Of a stretch of 64,000 nucleotides of DNA, positions 7,750 to 15,312 are shown in pieces. Numbering within the stretch: position 1 is the stretch's first letter; every line of letters starts with the position of its first letter. The stretch comes from Lachnospiraceae bacterium (GTDB taxonomy: Bacteria > Bacillota > Clostridia > Lachnospirales > Lachnospiraceae). The stretch covers positions 1-64,000 of the forward strand of contig CAJTDD010000010.1 of NCBI GenBank assembly GCA_910574885.1, in the 5' to 3' direction. The translations under genes and the position numbers were made by a program. Under the pieces are notes generated by a model. That model saw nothing but the letters and a program-made list of their open reading frames with translations, searched no databases and was not told the DNA's origin.

Positions 7750-9108
7750 TTATAGTCCGACGCTGATTGCCTCCCCCACGCTCTTTACGCCGATGATCCG
7801 CACACCCTCCACTTTTCCTACTGTCTTTACAGACACTTCCGGAAGGATGCAGGTAGTAAATCCCAGTTTCTTTGCCTCTGACACCCGCTGCTCCGGCATG
7901 GACACCGCCCGCACTTCGCCGCTTAACCCCACTTCGCCGAACACGATGACATCTTCCGCAATGGGACGGTTCTTATAGCTGGATGCAATCGCCAGCACGA
8001 TTCCTAAGTCTGCCGCCGGCTCATTTAACCGAATTCCCCCGGCGATGTTGACATAGGCGTCATAGCCTGACAGAGGCAGTCCCAGCCTTTTTTCCAGTAC
8101 CGCCATCAGAAGGTTGACCCGGTTGTAGTCAAGCCCCGCCGCCGTCCTTCTGGGCATTCCGAAATTGGTCTTGCACACCAACGCCTGAATCTCCATGAGC
8201 ATAGGGCGCGTTCCTTCTATTGCGCAGGCGACCACAGAGCCGGACGCATGTTCCGGCTTGCCGCTCAGCATGAACTCCGACGGGTTCTTGACTTCCGTAA
8301 GCCCTTCTTTTCGCATCTCGAACACGCCGATTTCGTTGGTGGAGCCGAAACGGTTCTTTACGCCCCTCAAGATACGGTAGGAAGCATGGCGGTCTCCCTC
8401 GAAATATAAGACCGTATCCACCATATGCTCCAGCACCCTAGGGCCTGCTACCGTACCTTCTTTGGTCACATGCCCCACAATGAAGATAGAGATAGAAAGT
8501 CCCTTGGCAAGCTGCATGAAAATATTGGTGGATTCCCGCACCTGGGAAACGCTTCCCGGCGCAGAGCCTACCTCTTCGTTGTACATGGTCTGTATGGAAT
8601 CAATCACCACCATGTCCGGCTTCTGCTGTTCGATGATTCCCCGGATGATATCAAGGCTTGTCTCGCACAGAAGGTAAAGGTTATCCGTAAATTCTCCCAT
8701 GCGGTTTGCCCTGAGCTTTATCTGTTTTAAGGATTCTTCTCCGGATATGTAGAGCAGTTTCCTCCCTGCCGCCGAAAGACGCTGGCAGACTTGCAGTAAA
8801 AGGGTTGACTTGCCGATTCCCGGGTCGCCGCCCACCAATACCAGCGAGCCTTTCACGATTCCCCCGCCTAATACCCGGTTCAGCTCCTCGATGCCGGTGT
8901 CCATGCGGTCGTCCTCGTCCGCCTCAATGCCGGACAGGGTAACGACTTGGGCGTCCTTTTGCTCCTTTACTGCCTTTGCTGAAGCAGGGCTCACTTTTTC
9001 CTCCACAAATGTATTCCACTCCTTACATGCCGGACACTGCCCCAGCCATTTCGACTCTTCATGCCCGCAGTTCTGGCAGAAATACACGCTCTTCTTTGCT
9101 TTTGCCAT
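7750..9108 (-). CDS. radA: DNA repair protein RadA (Sms)
   Basis: The product is 452 residues, the family's usual length. It has an N-terminal four-cysteine zinc finger (C-Q-N-C ... C-P-A-C), Walker A GGDPGIGKST, the RadA-specific KNRFG motif and a C-terminal Lon-protease-like domain without an active protease site. RadA is a RecA-related ATPase that drives branch migration in recombination repair. The ATG at 9108 has AGGAG 7 nt upstream. A terminator-like hairpin (9130-9158) separates it from the small gene upstream, so it may depend on read-through or on its own promoter. The two-component pair follows directly. Confidence 0.95.
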   Translation of the reverse strand: MAKAKKSVYFCQNCGHEESKWLGQCPACKEWNTFVEEKVSPASAKAVKEQKDAQVVTLSGIEADEDDRMDTGIEELNRVLGGGIVKGSLVLVGGDPGIGKSTLLLQVCQRLSAAGRKLLYISGEESLKQIKLRANRMGEFTDNLYLLCETSLDIIRGIIEQQKPDMVVIDSIQTMYNEEVGSAPGSVSQVRESTNIFMQLAKGLSISIFIVGHVTKEGTVAGPRVLEHMVDTVLYFEGDRHASYRILRGVKNRFGSTNEIGVFEMRKEGLTEVKNPSEFMLSGKPEHASGSVVACAIEGTRPMLMEIQALVCKTNFGMPRRTAAGLDYNRVNLLMAVLEKRLGLPLSGYDAYVNIAGGIRLNEPAADLGIVLAIASSYKNRPIAEDVIVFGEVGLSGEVRAVSMPEQRVSEAKKLGFTTCILPEVSVKTVGKVEGVRIIGVKSVGEAISVGL

Positions 9109-9129
9109 ATTTGCACTCCTTTTATGCCT

Positions 9130-9158
9130 AAAAAAGGAGCCGCTTTTTGCAGCCCCTC
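9130..9158 (-). terminator. Intrinsic terminator after the 138-residue gene
   Basis: On the minus strand GGGGCTGC-AAAAA-GCGGCTCC (two wobble pairs) is followed by six Ts. It lies 10 bp after the stop of the gene at 9168 and just upstream of the radA Shine-Dalgarno. Confidence 0.7.
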
Positions 9159-9167
9159 TTATTGAAA

Positions 9168-9584
9168 TTATGATTTTCTGACTACCTTCACTTCCACGCT
9201 GCGCTCCGGCTCAAGTTCTGCGCTGACGCTCAGCTTTCCGCTCAAATTCGTCTTCATGACCCCAACGTTGATCCCGTCCATATACACCTCGTATTCGCTG
9301 TCTGCCCCAAGTTCCAGCGTAAACTGTGCATCCTTCGTCCCGGACACCTTGAAAGAAACCGTATCTTCGTCTGCCTGAAAATTCTCTACAGCGGTTCCCG
9401 GAACCGACTCATATACAAACATGCCGTTCTTCTCCAACTTGGTAATCTCAGCAAAAGTCTTCACCTTGTAAATGTCGCCCTGAAAATCATATCCGTCAAG
9501 CTTCGTCTTGCTTGCCAGCGTATAATCTCCAAAGCTTAGGGTGCCGTCTCCTTCAGTCCTTAACAATTCTTTCACTGCTGCCAT
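9168..9584 (-). CDS. Conserved small protein of unknown function between clpC and radA
   Basis: The product is 138 residues, soluble, with no signal peptide or membrane helix. It is rich in beta-prone and acidic stretches. The N-terminal half has M-F-V-Y-E-S-V-P-G-T-A-V-E, and the C-terminal half reads like a small beta-sandwich (Y-E-V-Y-M-D-G-I-N-V-G). Similar proteins in Lachnospiraceae genomes are sometimes labelled 'endosialidase', but the sequence is far too short and lacks anything supporting that activity. The start has GGAGGAGA 6 nt upstream. It lies 39 bp after clpC and ends in an intrinsic terminator, so it is probably cotranscribed with clpC. Confidence 0.7.
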   Translation of the reverse strand: MAAVKELLRTEGDGTLSFGDYTLASKTKLDGYDFQGDIYKVKTFAEITKLEKNGMFVYESVPGTAVENFQADEDTVSFKVSGTKDAQFTLELGADSEYEVYMDGINVGVMKTNLSGKLSVSAELEPERSVEVKVVRKS

Positions 9585-9623
9585 ATTTATCTCTCCTCCT
9601 GAGGTTCTTCTTTTGTACCCCTA

Positions 9624-12080
9624 TTATATCTCAATTTCGTCTGGATTTGTAGTCTTTGGTATAAATTTTATTTCTTTTTTAGACAGTCCTACCACCACTT
9701 CCGAATCCCTTAAAACCTCTCCGTTCAGGATTGCTTCCGCAAGCCCGTCTTCTAACTGGTTCTGCACTGCGCGGCGCAGCGGGCGGGCGCCGTACTTCTG
9801 GTCCGTACCTGTCTCCACAATATGTTTCTTTACCGAATCGCGTATGGCAAGGCGGATTCCAAGCTGCTCTTCTGCCCGGGCAGTAAATTCCTTGCACAAC
9901 AGGCCCACGATTTTCTTCATCTGTTCTGCATTCAGCGGGTGGAATACCAGAATCTCGTCAATCCGATTCAAAAATTCCGGACGGAAAATCAGTTTAATCT
10001 CCTTCATGACATTTCCCTTCATCCGCTTATAGTCTCCTGCCACGTCTTCTTTGACGTTGAAGCCTAGTTTCTTAGGGTCGATAATGGTCTGTGCGCCGGC
10101 ATTGCTGGTCATGATGATGACGGTATTACGGAAATCTACCTTCCTCCCCTGAGAATCCGTAATATGCCCGTCGTCCAATACCTGCAGCAGGATATTGAAT
10201 ACGTCCGGATGTGCCTTCTCGATTTCGTCGAAAAGAATCACCGAGTAGGGCCTTCTTCTCACCCGCTCGCTTAACTGCCCGCCGTCGTCATGTCCGATGT
10301 ATCCCGGAGGCGCCCCAATCATCTTGGCGACGCTGTGTTTCTCCATGTACTCCGACATGTCTACCCTTATCATGGACTCCTCATTTCCGAAGAGAGCTTC
10401 CGCCAGCGCCTTAGAAAGCTCCGTCTTTCCGACGCCGGTAGGGCCAAGGAACAGGAAGGAGCCGATGGGGCGTTTCGGGTCTTTCAGTCCCACCCTTCCC
10501 CGCTTGATTGCCTTCGCAACTGCGGTAACAGCCTCGTCCTGCCCGATCACCCGCTGATGGAGCACTTTTTCTAACTTGTTAAGCCTTACGCTCTCCGTCT
10601 CGGCAAGCCTTTGCACCGGGATCTTCGTCCACTGGGACACGACTTCTGCAATGTCTTCCTCTGCGACGGAAAGCTGCCGTTCCTGATTCTTCTTGTGGAA
10701 ACGTTTCTTTACCTGAGAGAGCTTCTTCTCTGCCGCTTCCTGCTCCTTATGGATGCGGGCTGCCTCCGGAATATCTCCGCCTCGGATTGCCTCCTCTAAC
10801 GCCGCGGTCAATTCCTCCACTTCCGCTTCCATCCCGGCGATATTGTCCGGAACCTTGAATCCCCGCAGGCTTACCTTGGAACATGCCTCGTCCAGTACGT
10901 CGATTGCCTTATCGGGCAGGAAACGGTCGTTCACGTAACGGCTCGCCAGTTTTACGGCAGCCTCTAACGCAGTCTCTTCAATCTCTACGCGGTGGTGGTC
11001 TTCATATCTCTTTTTCAGCCCTTTCAGGATGTCAAGGCAGTGTTCTTCGGTCGGTTCTTCCACAGTGACCGGCTGGAACCTGCGTTCCAACGCCGCGTCT
11101 TTTTCCAGATATTTCCGGTATTCTGTGATGGTCGTAGCGCCGATTAGCTGTACCTCACCTCTGGCAAGGGATGGTTTCATGATATTGGATGCGTTAATCG
11201 CCCCTTCTGCACCTCCCGCGCCGATGATGGTATGCACCTCGTCCAGAAACAGAATGACGTTCCCGGCGGACTTCACTTCCTGCAGCAGGCGCTTCATCCG
11301 CTCTTCAAATTCACCCCGGTATTTGGATCCGGCAATCATCCCGGCCAAGTCCATGGTCAGGATGCGCTTATCCTTCATCCCTTCCGGCACGTTCCCGGCG
11401 GCAATCCGGGACGCAAGCCCTTCAATCACGGCCGTCTTCCCGACTCCCGGCTCCCCTACAAGACAGGGGTTATTCTTGGTTCTTCTGCTCAGCACTTGAA
11501 TCAAGCGGTTGATTTCCGACTCCCTTCCGATGACCGGGTCAAGCCGCCCTTCTTCTGCCTGTGCAGTCAGGTCGGTTCCGAACTGCTCTAACATCCCTTC
11601 CCGTTTCCTGCCGCCGCCCGTAAGCATCTCATCCTGATATTCCTTGGGATCGCCCCCGAGGACAGAGAAGATGTCCTGATAGATTTTCTGCATATTGATA
11701 TTCAGGGTCAGCAGTATCCGGGTCGCCACACAGTCTGGGTCCCTGAGAAGGGCAAGGAGCATATGCTCTGTCCCTATCTTGTCTGACCGGAAATGAGCTG
11801 CCTCTGCCATGCTTTCTTCCAGAATGTACGTAAGCCTGGGGCTCGTCTCCGGGTGGCGCGCCACAGCCGTCTCTCCTACCGGGCATACCAGTTCGTCCAC
11901 GACTTTGCGGATGCTCTCTTCGTCTACCCCGTTCATGCCAAGCACCTGGCCTGCAACGCCGGTATAGACTTCCCGAAGCCCTAAGAGCAGGTGCTCCGTC
12001 CCCACGTAGGGATGGTTGAGCTTCCTTGCCGTATCCCTCGCTATCTTCAATACCTTGTTCGCCTGTTCCGTATAATTCAT
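9624..12080 (-). CDS. clpC: ATP-dependent Clp protease ATP-binding subunit ClpC
   Basis: The product is 818 residues. It has two N-terminal Clp_N repeats (about 1-145), AAA module 1 with Walker A GEPGVGKT and Walker B ILFLDEVH, a middle domain with a UVR-like stretch (about 415-450), and AAA module 2 with GPTGVGKTE and ILFDEIEKAH, then the ClpB D2-small domain. ClpC unfolds proteins for ClpP and handles stress-damaged substrates. It has an AAAGG-type Shine-Dalgarno. It follows a GntR regulator by 26 bp instead of the usual ctsR-mcsA-mcsB genes. Confidence 0.95.
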   Translation of the reverse strand: MNYTEQANKVLKIARDTARKLNHPYVGTEHLLLGLREVYTGVAGQVLGMNGVDEESIRKVVDELVCPVGETAVARHPETSPRLTYILEESMAEAAHFRSDKIGTEHMLLALLRDPDCVATRILLTLNINMQKIYQDIFSVLGGDPKEYQDEMLTGGGRKREGMLEQFGTDLTAQAEEGRLDPVIGRESEINRLIQVLSRRTKNNPCLVGEPGVGKTAVIEGLASRIAAGNVPEGMKDKRILTMDLAGMIAGSKYRGEFEERMKRLLQEVKSAGNVILFLDEVHTIIGAGGAEGAINASNIMKPSLARGEVQLIGATTITEYRKYLEKDAALERRFQPVTVEEPTEEHCLDILKGLKKRYEDHHRVEIEETALEAAVKLASRYVNDRFLPDKAIDVLDEACSKVSLRGFKVPDNIAGMEAEVEELTAALEEAIRGGDIPEAARIHKEQEAAEKKLSQVKKRFHKKNQERQLSVAEEDIAEVVSQWTKIPVQRLAETESVRLNKLEKVLHQRVIGQDEAVTAVAKAIKRGRVGLKDPKRPIGSFLFLGPTGVGKTELSKALAEALFGNEESMIRVDMSEYMEKHSVAKMIGAPPGYIGHDDGGQLSERVRRRPYSVILFDEIEKAHPDVFNILLQVLDDGHITDSQGRKVDFRNTVIIMTSNAGAQTIIDPKKLGFNVKEDVAGDYKRMKGNVMKEIKLIFRPEFLNRIDEILVFHPLNAEQMKKIVGLLCKEFTARAEEQLGIRLAIRDSVKKHIVETGTDQKYGARPLRRAVQNQLEDGLAEAILNGEVLRDSEVVVGLSKKEIKFIPKTTNPDEIEI

Positions 12081-12106
12081 GAATGTCCTTTCCTTTCCTT
12101 GTTCTG

Positions 12107-12481
12107 TTATACCTTACCATATTCCTCATAGATTTCGTCTACGAGGGCATGCACTTCTTCTTTGGAAATATTCTTGCACCTTCCTCTTGCCAGCAGTACG
12201 CGGAGCTGTTCTTTCATCTCCAGCAGCGCTCTTGCCTTGTCCATGTCGATTGCTATGACTGCTCCTCTTCTCCGGTCTAGCTGTATGAATCCCTCCTGCT
12301 TTAGGATGGAGTATGCCTTGTTCACAGTATGCATGTTGATTCCTACCGTATTGGCAAGCTGCCGGACAGAGGGCAGGGAGTCTCCTTCCTGAATCAGGTT
12401 CATGGCGATTCCCATGATAATCTGGTTCTGGAGCTGGATGTAGAGGGCTTCATCACTGTTAAAATCGATTTCTATCAGCAT
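12107..12481 (-). CDS. GntR-family regulator (YtrA-like) upstream of clpC
   Basis: The product is 124 residues. The N-terminal winged helix spans about 5-75 (L-P-S-V-R-Q-L-A ... V-N-K-A-Y-S-I-L-K-Q-E-G), followed by a short helical tail of about 45 residues, the size of the YtrA subfamily. The ATG at 12481 has AGGTGAT just upstream; an in-frame GTG at 12490 is an alternative. It is the first gene of the clpC operon. YtrA-type regulators usually repress their own operons. A direct repeat CAGACAT-AAAT-CAGACAT (minus strand, about 12501-12518) in the leader is a possible site, but this is only a suggestion. Confidence 0.85.
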   Translation of the reverse strand: MLIEIDFNSDEALYIQLQNQIIMGIAMNLIQEGDSLPSVRQLANTVGINMHTVNKAYSILKQEGFIQLDRRRGAVIAIDMDKARALLEMKEQLRVLLARGRCKNISKEEVHALVDEIYEEYGKV

Positions 12482-12537
12482 TGGTATCACCTATTCTTCT
12501 ATGTCTGATTTATGTCTGCTTCTTTTGTTCTAGGCAT

Positions 12538-12546
12538 ACTATAACA
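12538..12546 (-). promoter_or_regulatory. Extended -10 promoter for the GntR-clpC operon
   Basis: On the minus strand TGT-TATAGT forms an extended -10 box with TATAGT at 12538-12543. No good -35 is visible. The predicted leader is about 50 nt. It lies directly next to the terminator hairpin of the upstream glycosyltransferase. Confidence 0.45.
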
Positions 12547-12577
12547 TAAAAAGAAAGAGCTTTCTACTCTTTCTTTT
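12544..12577 (-). terminator. Intrinsic terminator of the glycosylation operon
   Basis: The 11-bp stem AAAAGAAAGAG/CTCTTTCTTTT (12549-12577) ends in a T-rich tract on the minus strand. The stop codon of the glycosyltransferase (12564-12566) lies in the loop, so terminator and coding end overlap. Confidence 0.6.
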
Positions 12578-13493
12578 CACTTTTTAATTGATTCAAGAAC
12601 AATTCATACAATTGACGATGTTTTTTTACAACGACATGGAGTATCAGACCGCATATCCACATTAATATCCCTATCGTAGCCAATACACCCGATACAATCA
12701 AGGTCGGAAATCGAAACACGTATCCCGTTGCAAAATATTCCAGCAATACTGGCAAAAATAAACCCAAAGCCGCAAGGTTACACACTGCAGATACAACCGA
12801 AAAAAATACTAACGGCTTATAATCCCGAAATAACGTAGCGATTGTCTTTAGAACTTTTATCCCGTCACTCACGGTATTCAGTTTCGATTCACTGCCCTCC
12901 GACCTATCTCTGTAACAGACCGCCATTTCTTCTAACAAAAAATTCTTATCCAGGGCATGAATCGTCATTTCCGTTTCGATTTCAAATCCTTTTGATAAGA
13001 TAGGAAAACTTTTCACAAATAGATAACTGAAGGCTCTATATCCTGTCATAATATCCTTTATATTACTGTGAAACAGCCAATTTATCAAATTCCTGACGAT
13101 CCGGTTGCCAAAATTATGAAACCGTCTTTTGTTCTCTGTAAAATACGTAGAAGACAAACGATCCCCAATCACCATATCTACGCCTTTCTTTAAGACAAGT
13201 TCTACCATTTCAGGCGCGGATTCAGCAGGATAGGTATCGTCCCCATCGACCATCAGATAGCACTGTGCATCTATGTCCCGAAACATACTCCTTATCACAT
13301 TCCCTTTTCCCTGCCTGTATTCATATCTGACGATCGCCCCGGCTTCTTTTGCTTTTTTGTCTGTTCCGTCGGTAGAATTGTTATCATATACATAAATGGC
13401 CGCTTCCGGCAATATATTCTTAAAATCTTTAATTACTTTTTCGATTGTTACACCTTCATTGTAACATGGTATGATTACAGCAATTTTATCCAT
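12564..13493 (-). CDS. GT2 glycosyltransferase, polyprenol-phosphate sugar synthase type
   Basis: The product is 309 residues. The GT2 fold starts at IAVIIPCYNEG, with D-N-N-S-T-D-G-T, the metal-binding DGDDTYP motif and the GYRAFS segment of DPM1-like enzymes. Two C-terminal membrane helices (about 235-260 and 275-300) match the GtrB/undecaprenyl-phosphate glucosyl- or mannosyltransferase group. It would load a sugar on undecaprenyl phosphate for the GT-C-like protein encoded just upstream. The ATG at 13493 has AGGAG with a 5-nt spacer and overlaps the end of the upstream gene by 8 bp. Its Shine-Dalgarno abuts the 60-bp repeat. The region is visibly AT-richer than the neighbours, which suggests transfer. 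Confidence 0.85.
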   Translation of the reverse strand: MDKIAVIIPCYNEGVTIEKVIKDFKNILPEAAIYVYDNNSTDGTDKKAKEAGAIVRYEYRQGKGNVIRSMFRDIDAQCYLMVDGDDTYPAESAPEMVELVLKKGVDMVIGDRLSSTYFTENKRRFHNFGNRIVRNLINWLFHSNIKDIMTGYRAFSYLFVKSFPILSKGFEIETEMTIHALDKNFLLEEMAVCYRDRSEGSESKLNTVSDGIKVLKTIATLFRDYKPLVFFSVVSAVCNLAALGLFLPVLLEYFATGYVFRFPTLIVSGVLATIGILMWICGLILHVVVKKHRQLYELFLNQLKSEKKE

Positions 13494-15312
13494 TCTCTCT
13501 CCTATACTTTGTTGGACGAAGTCCGCCTGCCCGTAGGGCATGCATTACGGGGTGCCCTTGGGTATACTTTGTTGGACGAAGTCCGCCTGCCCGTAGGGCA
13601 TGCATTACGGGGTGCCCTTGAATATACTTTAACGGACAATGAAATTCTTTGATTATAAGGACGCTCTGATATATCGACAAATATTTTGCAATTTGGATTA
13701 ACGGGTACGCCCCGGCAAGATACATATAAATAAAAGGTTCCATATCTTTCGCAAACCAGCTTGTAAATAAATCGACCGCAGCGATATACAAAATTGCAGA
13801 CATAAGGACTCCTAAAACGAATAACCACATCTCCAAATGATTTCTATTATGAAATAAAAATATCGTCATAAATAGGAATCCAACGGCTGCTATAATGCTG
13901 ACAAGCGGACTTACTTTTTGATAGACGCTAAATATCGCACCGACAATCTTTTCAATCACATAATTTGACGAAGAAACCGGATCTTTTACGATCGCCCCAT
14001 TCTCATGAACCACATCAGGATACACCGTGAAACTATGAAAAAGCGCCTCCCAGCATCTGATTGAGTAGACGTCGCCCGTACTTAAACTCTCCTCACATAT
14101 CTTTGGCATTGAGCATTGATATGTGGCAATCCCTTTTAGATATTTCACAAAGTCCTTTAGATATTTTCCATTTTCTATATATTCATCCTGTACCTGAACA
14201 CAACTTAAATGTATCCGGTCATCTCCGTCTAACAATCCGTCTTCAAAAGCCTTATCCAGCTCTTTTGTGATCTGCCCGCAGAAATCATTCATTACCCTTG
14301 CGTCTACAAAATATCCTGCCTCATTTAATGCAGAACGAACGACCCACATTGGCAAATCTCCACGCATATCCTCACCGGTACCGTCACTCCAGCTATTTTG
14401 TTGATTCAGCATCTCTTTCTCAATCGATTTTAATGTTGGGCTAACATCCATTGCTTTTCTGATTGCATGATTCGAGCACCACACGTCTAACGGAGCGTCG
14501 TCTTCTATCACATACAGCCGCTTCATCATTTCGGCAAATTCAGAATTTGTCCGTTCGCTTGTCACAAATTCTTTATAGCAAAAATAGTTTACGGTACACA
14601 ACCCAAGGGTGACAAATGCAAGCGAAAATAACGGAAGCAAGACCAACAGCCCCCTTTTCACCACTTCTTTTGTTATACGCCTGTTTTTATAGATGATACA
14701 ACCGATTGTAACAAACAGCACTACGCAGACAAAGGGCAGAATCCATAGAGAATCATCCCTGATATAATAAAAACAAGGCAAACAAAATGCACCGCCGATT
14801 GCCCATTTTTTGAAACTATCTTCATTCCTTCTTAGAAAAACAGCAATCACACATGAAAAAACCAAGATAGTGCCATATGGTACTACTGCCGGTTGATAGG
14901 TTCTCTGGGCAATCAAATAATCAAATCCTGCCGGGGAATATATCATCAATAAATAAATCACCGCTTTTCCTTTCAGTGAAGGTATTAATTTATCGACCGC
15001 CTTTATAAAAACATAAGCAGAAATGATGTTCAGTAATCCCAGTCCGATAGAATAGGGAAGCGACAGCCAATGGCAGATCGCAACAAAAAACGGATAGGAA
15101 ATGCTTTTGATCAGTGTTGTATGGGAATATCTCCCCAACCATTTAAAATCAGAAATATAAACCGCATGATTATACATTAATTGATCGTCATACGCTTGCT
15201 CTGTAAAATACGCCACCGGAATCTTCCAAGATAAAAACAGCCTGAAAACGGTCGCCAATAGCAAAATCCATAAAATGATTTGTTTGTTTTTATTGATTTT
15301 CAAAAAATTCAT
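13486..15312 (-). CDS. Multi-spanning membrane protein, GT-C glycosyltransferase-like
   Basis: The product is 608 residues with about ten membrane helices and a large loop at about residues 245-440. The first loop carries Y-D-D-Q, an acidic pair like that of polyprenol-phosphate-sugar-dependent GT-C enzymes. No close family is recognised. With the GT2 gene downstream it forms a likely two-part glycosylation unit of the Gtr type (lipid-linked sugar donor plus transferase). The ATG at 15312 overlaps the dinB stop by 4 bp. The C-terminal 46 residues are abnormal: two 20-residue copies encoded by the 60-bp repeat at 13503-13630, then R-R-E-N-G. Removing both copies would leave the same stop and frame. 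Base composition is AT-rich. Confidence 0.7.
   Translation of the reverse strand: MNFLKINKNKQIILWILLLATVFRLFLSWKIPVAYFTEQAYDDQLMYNHAVYISDFKWLGRYSHTTLIKSISYPFFVAICHWLSLPYSIGLGLLNIISAYVFIKAVDKLIPSLKGKAVIYLLMIYSPAGFDYLIAQRTYQPAVVPYGTILVFSCVIAVFLRRNEDSFKKWAIGGAFCLPCFYYIRDDSLWILPFVCVVLFVTIGCIIYKNRRITKEVVKRGLLVLLPLFSLAFVTLGLCTVNYFCYKEFVTSERTNSEFAEMMKRLYVIEDDAPLDVWCSNHAIRKAMDVSPTLKSIEKEMLNQQNSWSDGTGEDMRGDLPMWVVRSALNEAGYFVDARVMNDFCGQITKELDKAFEDGLLDGDDRIHLSCVQVQDEYIENGKYLKDFVKYLKGIATYQCSMPKICEESLSTGDVYSIRCWEALFHSFTVYPDVVHENGAIVKDPVSSSNYVIEKIVGAIFSVYQKVSPLVSIIAAVGFLFMTIFLFHNRNHLEMWLFVLGVLMSAILYIAAVDLFTSWFAKDMEPFIYMYLAGAYPLIQIAKYLSIYQSVLIIKEFHCPLKYIQGHPVMHALRAGGLRPTKYTQGHPVMHALRAGGLRPTKYRRENG
13503..13630. 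repeat. 60-bp tandem repeat inside a coding region (two copies plus stub)
   Basis: Bases 13503-13560 and 13563-13620 are identical over 58 bp, and an 8-bp stub TATACTTT starts a third copy at 13623. The unit contains the small palindrome GGACGAAGTCC, CCCGTAGGG, and GCATGCATTACGG. Each unit adds 20 residues to the membrane protein without changing the frame. A diverged copy of part of the unit lies at 63244-63280, so this belongs to a dispersed repeat family. Confidence 0.95.

Noticed and set aside
5642-9108. A hidden agrD-like peptide gene near the AgrC/AgrA-like pair
   Set aside because: I looked in the gaps 5642-5729, 7730-7749 and 9109-9167. None can hold a start, a ribosome site and a Cys-containing precursor of 40 or more codons.
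9168-9584. Endosialidase activity
   Set aside because: The protein has 138 residues and no glycosidase motif; known endosialidases are several times longer.
13503-13630. CRISPR array or insertion sequence
   Set aside because: There are two contiguous 60-bp units without spacers or a transposase; a short dispersed repeat fits better.
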